This document shows positions 58,845-64,000 of a stretch of 64,000 nt of DNA, piece by piece. Origin of the DNA: Corallium rubrum (Eukaryota; Cnidaria; Anthozoa; Scleralcyonacea; Coralliidae); the NCBI GenBank assembly GCA_964035015.1, contig OZ036002.1, forward strand, positions 11,923,199 through 11,987,198. The letters run 5' to 3'. Below the pieces are notes generated by a model, which saw only the letters and a list, made by a program, of their open reading frames with translations, had not been told where the DNA came from and ran no database searches. Positions within the stretch are counted from its first letter, which is position 1, and each line of letters begins with the position of its first letter. The position numbers and the translations under genes are program-made.

Positions 58845-59407
58845 CATTGCTGTATTAAACAATATGTTACATTTTGTACATAACGTTCTTACTATTAATG
58901 ATCTAATTTTAACAATTTTTACAATCACGACGAGACATGAGTTCTCGGTACCATAGGCTAAACACATATGTAAAGTGTTAAGGTATTTAACAACTTGTAA
59001 TGTACATATTAACTTTCATTTTTTTTTTTCAGAAGTAATTTCAGAAACACCATGCACACTGTTTTTAACTTTTTATTAGAAAGACGTTTGTCGTTGAGGC
59101 AGAGACCTGACGAGGCTGACGACGTCTTGAGCCACAAGAACAAGAATTCGGCTAATAAAAATTAAGAACAATACATGGTGTCTCTAATAATTATCTGCCC
59201 AAATTATAAATCGCTATACAAAACTTTAATTCATTATTAAGTATAATAACTATACTTGTTGTTGAATTGGCTAAAAAATAGATTTATCTCCATATCAACC
59301 TAAACATAAATGCTATGCTACCTGTGTTGTTGCAATTATTCCCCTCTCAATACCTCTTGGCACTTTAGGCCATATTCCAGGGGGGTGTAGCTGAAGACCT
59401 TCAACAT

Positions 59408-59448
59408 TAGCCCCCTTGTCGGGGACCTTAGTCCCTGCGTCGGGGAAT
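59408..59448 (+). promoter_or_regulatory. Right subterminal GTCGGGGA repeats of the hAT element
   Basis: Two motifs in the same strand orientation as the left block (TTGTCGGGGACCTTAG and GCGTCGGGGAATT). Direct orientation at both ends is atypical for a symmetric TIR. Confidence 0.5.
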
Positions 59449-59474
59449 TCCTGGCGCCACCCCTGGTCCAAATA

Positions 59475-59886
59475 CAGTAAAACCCCGCATATAAGAACCT
59501 GTAATTTTCAAGTTAGCCTAAAAAGATTCTTATATAATTGGTGCTTACTGGGAAATTAGGCTATTTAGGTTCTTAAACAGGTTCTTATTTTCTTAAGAAA
59601 AAAAATGTGGTTGTTCCTGGAAGAATATTGGTACAGCCTATTATTTATACAAAAAATGAATATAATTATGTCTAAATGACTTCAACCTTAAAAAATAGAA
59701 ACCTATTCTTGGTAATCTTATTCGTTCTATACCCTTTTTACTTTGCATTCCTAAATAGTAAATTATAAAATAAGAACCTTTTCAAATTTTAGGCTAAAAC
59801 AGGTTCTTATGTAAAGGGGGTCTAAATGGACAATCTTAGCCTAACAGGTTCTTAAAAACCAGGTTCTTATATGCGGGGTTTTACTG
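59475..59886. mobile_element. pogo/mariner-type MITE, 412 bp, TA target
   Basis: CAGTAAAACCCCGCATATAA at the left and TTATATGCGGGGTTTTACTG at the right, flanked by TA. GGTTCTTA motifs are scattered through it. Its left TA shares a T with the hAT TSD, so the hAT element landed one base from it. Confidence 0.85.
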
Positions 59887-60116
59887 TATATTGGAGTAAA
59901 ATCGGAGTAAAACTATATGCCGCATTTCTCAAGCGAGGATATCTCTTCGGATTTCGTCTATTTCTTTTGAAAATGTTTTGTTTTGGGCACAAGTAATGAA
60001 GAGGAAGCAAGAAAAGCTTACAATCTTGAATAAGGTATCAACATTTTTTTTGTAAATAACGATGTAAACATTAATTCCCAACATGCTCAGAACGGACTGT
60101 AGACCCCTTTAACTTA

Positions 60117-60614
60117 GACCCCGTTTACACGATGCTGGTACAATTTGAAAACGGAACAAAATCATGCCGGTATGCAAATACAGCATCCATATAATATTTC
60201 ATGTTATTTTTGTGTCGGTATCGTGTAAACGCAAGGCCTAAACCAGGGGCGTCGTAAGCGGGGGGGCCTCCCCCCCCCCCCACTTTTTTTGGTGACCGGG
60301 GGCCAGAATGTTTGGGGCCCCCACTTTTTAACAAGGCCAGTAATAAACAAGGCCAGTAATAAAGTTATGATTAACAAAATCACTAACCCTAGCTAACCCA
60401 CGACTTTGAATAAGGATATAATAAAGAAATTTGAATGCAGATATTCAATGTCTGGAAAAGCGTTGTCTTTTGAGTATTTTATGACGTTTTTGGACCTTTA
60501 GATATCTGTATCCTCCCCCACCTCCCCCCCCCCCCCCCACACACACACACACTTTTAGTGTCGCTCCGACGCCACTTGCCTAAACGGCATGATTTTGTTC
60601 CGTTTTCAAATTGT
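60117..60614. mobile_element. PIF/Harbinger-type MITE (GACCCCGTTTACACG), interrupted and right-truncated
   Basis: GACCCCGTTTACACGATGC preceded by TTA. The internal mirror CATGATTTTGTTCCGTTTTC resumes at 60,588 after a hAT MITE and stops near 60,614 where unrelated sequence begins. The complete relative lies at 61,668-62,056. Confidence 0.7.
60244..60577. mobile_element. hAT-type MITE, 334 bp, TSD GCCTAAAC, nested
   Basis: CAGGGGCGTCGTAAGCG to CGCTCCGACGCCACTT, flanked by GCCTAAAC (60,236-60,243 and 60,578-60,585). Contains poly-C and a CA run. It splits the Harbinger-type MITE at 60,117. Confidence 0.85.
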
Positions 60615-60645
60615 TCATTCAGCGTGTTTCATTCTATACATCGGC

Positions 60646-60868
60646 ACAGAATAAAGACTATACAGAAGGGCCACTCGGGTCGGAACCTTTGAAGTTTTTG
60701 TCTCCGCGCATGTCGCATTACGCATGTTGCTCAGCCAGTAAACTGCATGTTCTGGCCAATAAGCACGCTGAACTGGCTGTCCTAGCCAGTAAACTGCATA
60801 TTTTTGCATAAAAATACGAGGACACGTTGTACCGCTAAGTGGCCCTTCTGTATAGTCTTTATTCTGTG
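60646..60868. mobile_element. Small MITE, 223 bp, 7-bp flank repeat ACATCGG
   Basis: CACAGAATAAAGACTATACA...GGGCCAC and the mirror GTGGCCC...TATAGTCTTTATTCTGTG; ACATCGG at 60,639-60,645 and 60,869-60,875. Interior has two GCCAGTAAACTGCAT direct repeats. Confidence 0.75.
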
Positions 60869-60875
60869 ACATCGG

Positions 60876-61540
60876 GATTAAGTAAAGTTGTTTTGACTTT
60901 GCATCTCCGCTTCCCCTCCCCCCTCCAAAATACCCTGGCTCAGGCTGGTCACGTGTCACCAACTTTTTAGGTGAAAACAAAATTTTATTGTCAGGGTCGG
61001 GTGGTCATTTCAAAATTTGTCGTTGCCACTCAAGAGTGATTTTGGATTTTACAGTATGCGAAATTCAAAAATTCTTCTGGTTAGTTTGAACTTTTTATTT
61101 ATTTTTATTTATTTACTTAGCAAAAGGACACGAAGTCCCCTACTAGGCTAAGCACCACTTCTATTCAAAGAAAGTTTGGAAATTATCACCCTGCATCTCT
61201 TGCGATACTTGCGATGGCCAACGCTGGATTCAACAACAAGGCTTTCGAAATTTCAAGAGGTTAGTTCATTACATTTACTATGCTTACTTCGCTTCAGCCA
61301 ATGATATATATTTATATTTTCGTTCTGGAGACCCCCCAAACTACCCAGGCATATTTGCATTACCTTGCTCCTGTATTTTCAAACTCATTAATAATTCATG
61401 AACCAAAAACAAAAGAAATTAATGTGTAATTAGTGTTTTGAAACCCGAGGAAGATCCATCGTGATGACGTTTTGCAATATTTCAAAGTCTAGGACTTTGA
61501 AAATATGTAAATTACTATGTTTGAGAAGTCAGGTCAGACT
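60876..61540. other. No gene recognised
   Basis: Contains the phrase CCTGGCTCAGGCTGGTCACGTG near 60,930 that recalls CAACCTCGT-type MITE arms, a TTTATTTATTTTTATTTATT run near 61,095, and otherwise unique AT-rich sequence. Confidence 0.35.
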
Positions 61541-61544
61541 TTAC

Positions 61545-61635
61545 CGGGATTTCAAAGCCCTCGTGCATTAAAAATGCTCGCCTTTGGCTCGCATTTTCAA
61601 TAGGCACTCGGACTTTGAAATCCCAGTAAAGTCCT
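61545..61635. repeat. Hairpin around a CTCGCC..GGCTCG core
   Basis: GACTTTACCGGGATTTCAAAGCCCTCG (in part) is mirrored by CACTCGGACTTTGAAATCCCAGTAAAGTC (in part), with AAAATGCTCGCC / GGCTCGCATTTT inside. Confidence 0.7.
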
Positions 61636-61667
61636 CCGTCTCGTATTTGAACTATTACTTCTAATAA

Positions 61668-62056
61668 GACCCCGTTTACACGATGCCGGTACAATTTGAA
61701 AACGGAACAAAATCATGCCCTTTAGGCCTTGCGTTTACACGATACCAGCACAAAAATGACATGAAAACGGCACAAAATGAAGACGAGTTCCTTGACGGCA
61801 TGAAATGAAGACGCAACACTAACCAGTATCGCCGTAACAGTTTGCTGACGGTAATCACGATATATACGAGCACAGTATTCGGGTCAGCAGTATTCACAAA
61901 GTCTTCTCAATTCTCATTGGAAGAGAATAGTCACATACTAATCCGTCATTATATTATACCGGCATCGTGTAGACGCAAGACTTTTTGGCCTGTATTTACA
62001 CACCGGCATGATTTTGTTCCGTTTTCAAATTGTACCGGCATCGTGTAAACGGGATC
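61668..62056. mobile_element. PIF/Harbinger-type MITE, 389 bp, TSD TAA
   Basis: GACCCCGTTTACACGATGCC at the left and GGCATCGTGTAAACGGGATC at the right, flanked by TAA on both sides. Inner CAATTTGAAAACGGAACAAA and its mirror follow. A 3-bp TAA target fits PIF/Harbinger. Confidence 0.85.
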
Positions 62057-62204
62057 TAAATGTTCATAGTTTACTGATGTTGTCTTTGTTTCTTAGGCAA
62101 CTTGCAGTTCGTAATAAACGCAAACAGTCAGACGCGCACAACGAAACGCTTGAAAACATATTTGACAGTTTGGGGAAAGAATATTACCGGCATTACCACA
62201 GTAT

Positions 62205-62310
62205 ATATAGTGGTCAGAGCACTACGCTAGCATCGCAGGGTCGTGGGTTCAATTCCAGCCGGAAGGCCTATATGGAGTTGTTGCATTTTTTGCAACTGGT
62301 CTCGATTTAT
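62205..62310 (+). mobile_element. tRNA-derived SINE
   Basis: Box A remnant AGTGGTCAGAGCACTACG, anticodon-like loop CTAGCAT (AGC, alanine-like), box B GTGGGTTCAATTCC, then AGCCGGAAGGCC and the TTGCATTTTTTGCAACTGGT tail. Best preserved of the three copies in the window. Confidence 0.7.
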
Positions 62311-62445
62311 AGGCATTTCGTTTCTCTTCTTTGAGACTCTGAATACATTCTTCAAACGTTTTTCCATTATTTCCTTGTGTTCTGCGTCGTCATTTTGCAG
62401 TGTCTCTTTCTCGTGTTCTTCGCGGACACAGACCTGGAAAAAGTG

Positions 62446-62975
62446 CAACCTCGTACCCAGGGTTTTTCACTCTAGCGAGAGAAAGACCCTGGATGGTCTT
62501 CCCAACATGTCCTCACTTAGAATTTATGATTATCCTTAATGTCAAAGTGTCTAGAATTCATGATTATCCTTAATGTTAGGGGACTTTTTTCTCCCACATG
62601 CGGGATGTTAAACTGAAAAGCATATAACAAAAAAACCTATAGGTGTGTTGTGGTCGGGGTCTGAGAGGTGTGTTGTGGTCGGAGTCTGAGAGGTGTGTTG
62701 TGGTCGGGGTCTGAGGTGGGACTTTTTTCCTGGAGGGTTTTGGTTAGGTTTAGGTCCACCGGGGGGTCGTGGTTAGGTTTAGGGTTGCCAGGGGGGTTGT
62801 GGTTAGGTTTAGGGTCAGGTTTAGAGGTGGGGGTCAGAGGGAATTAGTTTTTAAAATTGAGGATTATCGTTAATTCTACGACATTTCAAAATTAACGATA
62901 ATCATGAATTCTAAGTGAGAGAATATGCTGGTCTTTCTCCAGCGGGCGCAGAGAAAGAGCCTGGGTACGAGGTTG
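62446..62975. mobile_element. MITE, 530 bp, CAACCTCGT ends, 9-bp TSD GAAAAAGTG
   Basis: CAACCTCGTACCCAGGGT at the left and CTGGGTACGAGGTTG at the right. GAAAAAGTG at 62,437-62,445 and 62,976-62,984. Inner AATTCATGATTATCCTTAA and mirror occur. Interior has G/T-rich tandem repeats. Confidence 0.88.
62641..62715 (+). repeat. 25-bp tandem repeat x 3 inside the MITE
   Basis: AGGTGTGTTGTGGTCGGGGT CTGAG three times, with one G-to-A. GGTTAGGTTTAGGGT-type units follow to about 62,830. Confidence 0.85.
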
Positions 62976-63244
62976 GAAAAAGTGTTCAATGTTCCTCGGA
63001 TCCTGAATCTGCCTTTTCAAATGTTCCTCAAAAGTGCGTAAAAACACTGGAAAATTTGACCGTGCATTACGCGTGCAACAAAATTTAAAAAAATATTTGG
63101 ATATTCAGAGGTACAACTTCTTTAGGGAAAGTAATTGAAATTTGTTGATGCGTATATTTCCCTATTGAATCTATATTGAAACGCCATCTAATTTAATTTT
63201 GTTGTCCATTGTGTTGCGAGGAACTGAACGTTCCTCAGAGCATA

Positions 63245-63957
63245 AGCACGCTAACGCTGACGCTGACGCTAACGCCACCACTAACACTAACACTAACACT
63301 AACACTAACACTAACACTAACACTAACACTAACACTAACACTAACACTAACACTAACACTAACACTAACACTAACACTAACACTAACACCAACACCAACA
63401 CTAACACTAACACTAACACCACCATCACCATCAACACCAACACCAACACTAACACCAACACCAACACCAACACAACACTAACACCGACACAACATTAACA
63501 CCGACACTGTCAAACACTGACACCAACACCAACACCAACACCAACACCAACACCAACACCAACACCAACACCAACACCAACACCAACACCAACACCAACA
63601 CCAACACTAACACTAACACTAACACTAACACCAACACCAACACCTAACACCTAACACCAACACTAACACTAACACCAACACCAACACCAACACCAACACC
63701 AACACCAACACCAACACCAACACCAACACTAACACTAACACCAACACCAACACCAACACTAACACTAACACTAACACTAACACTAACACTAACACTAACA
63801 CTAACACTAACACTAACACTAACACTAACACTAACACTAACACTCACTAACACTAACACTAACACCAACACTAACACTAACACTAACACTAACACTAACA
63901 CTAACACTAACACTAACACTAACACTAACACTAACACTAACACTAACACTAACACTG
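63245..63957 (+). repeat. Hexamer satellite (ACACTA)n / (ACACCA)n
   Basis: Starts with a few CpG-containing units (ACGCTA, ACGCTG), then long runs of AACACT and AACACC variants in blocks, with a few 5-bp slips (CAACACAACACTAACACC, near 63,470) and 7-bp units (CACCTAA). It runs almost to the window end. Repetitive frames over it (Leu-Val, Asn-Thr) are artefacts. Not the TTAGGG telomere repeat. Confidence 0.92.
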
Positions 63958-64000
63958 AATTTCCTGATTTCCATGTTCGTGACAGTACAATTATAGGGTT

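Larger units (their letters stand above)
55134..59465 (+). mobile_element. Complete hAT transposon, 4,332 bp, TSD GTCCAAAT
   Basis: Ends CAGGGGTGGCGC and GCGCCACCCCTG, flanked by identical GTCCAAAT at 55,126-55,133 and 59,466-59,473. Contains one intact spliced transposase gene. A roughly 39-bp subterminal block with two GTCGGGGA motifs lies at 55,171-55,209 and again, in the same orientation, at 59,408-59,448; a third motif follows at 55,224. These are likely transposase-binding sites. Perfect TSDs and an intact gene suggest a young, possibly active copy. Confidence 0.9.

Noticed and set aside
63245-63957. Telomere
   Set aside because: Units are ACACTA/ACACCA, not CCCTAA, and unique sequence resumes at 63,958.

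Overview
This is eukaryotic, AT-rich, repeat-dense DNA. Genes have GT-AG introns, there are no bacterial-type operons or ribosome binding sites, and most recognisable coding sequence belongs to transposable elements. The mix (THAP/YqaJ ISL2EU-type elements with SWIM/YqaJ proteins, a BEL/Pao fragment, a ZMYM/TTF-type hAT, tRNA-derived SINEs and a multicopy 'GREAKH' protein family I associate with corals and anemones) points to a cnidarian, probably an anthozoan. That assignment rests on family recognition, not on a search.

Layout. 1-3.6 kb: a decayed THAP/DDE transposase gene (+) with a C-terminal USP-like cysteine-peptidase-like module, convergent with a decayed SWIM-domain gene (-), probably two halves of one ISL2EU-like element. 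4-13.9 kb: foldbacks, a three-block hexamer satellite (8.6-9.5 kb), a HARBI1-like scrap and a broken THAP exon. 11.8-18.6 kb: nested inverted repeats around a nearly complete ISL2EU element with 604-bp terminal inverted repeats (13,935-17,872), an intact THAP transposase and a disabled YqaJ nuclease. 18.7-21.2 kb: an 835-aa leucine-rich-repeat gene (-), the only gene here that looks like a host gene. 21.4-31.3 kb: microsatellites, a RecQ-helicase scrap in a foldback, minisatellites, SINEs and several MITEs with visible target-site duplications (TSDs). 31.9-35.2 kb: a palindromic wreck of another ISL2EU-like element. 35.2-38.1 kb: 5' LTR, tRNA-Tyr-type primer site and gag-protease of a BEL/Pao element, cut off before reverse transcriptase and joined to a LINE scrap. 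38.2-43.6 kb: a MITE carrying a 33-bp minisatellite, a hAT MITE and a near-perfect 1,317-bp tandem duplication. 44.8-49 kb: an unknown convergent ORF and a frameshifted member of the GREAKH family with a possible DDE triad. 49.6-55 kb: MITEs. 55.1-59.5 kb: a complete hAT transposon with an intact three-exon 919-aa transposase. 59.5-63 kb: more MITEs and a SINE. 63.2-64 kb: a second hexamer satellite.

The mobile genes form source and parasite sets. The intact hAT and ISL2EU transposases could mobilise the surrounding non-autonomous copies that share their TSD lengths; this is inference. No prokaryotic defence system, CRISPR array, rRNA or canonical tRNA gene was seen.
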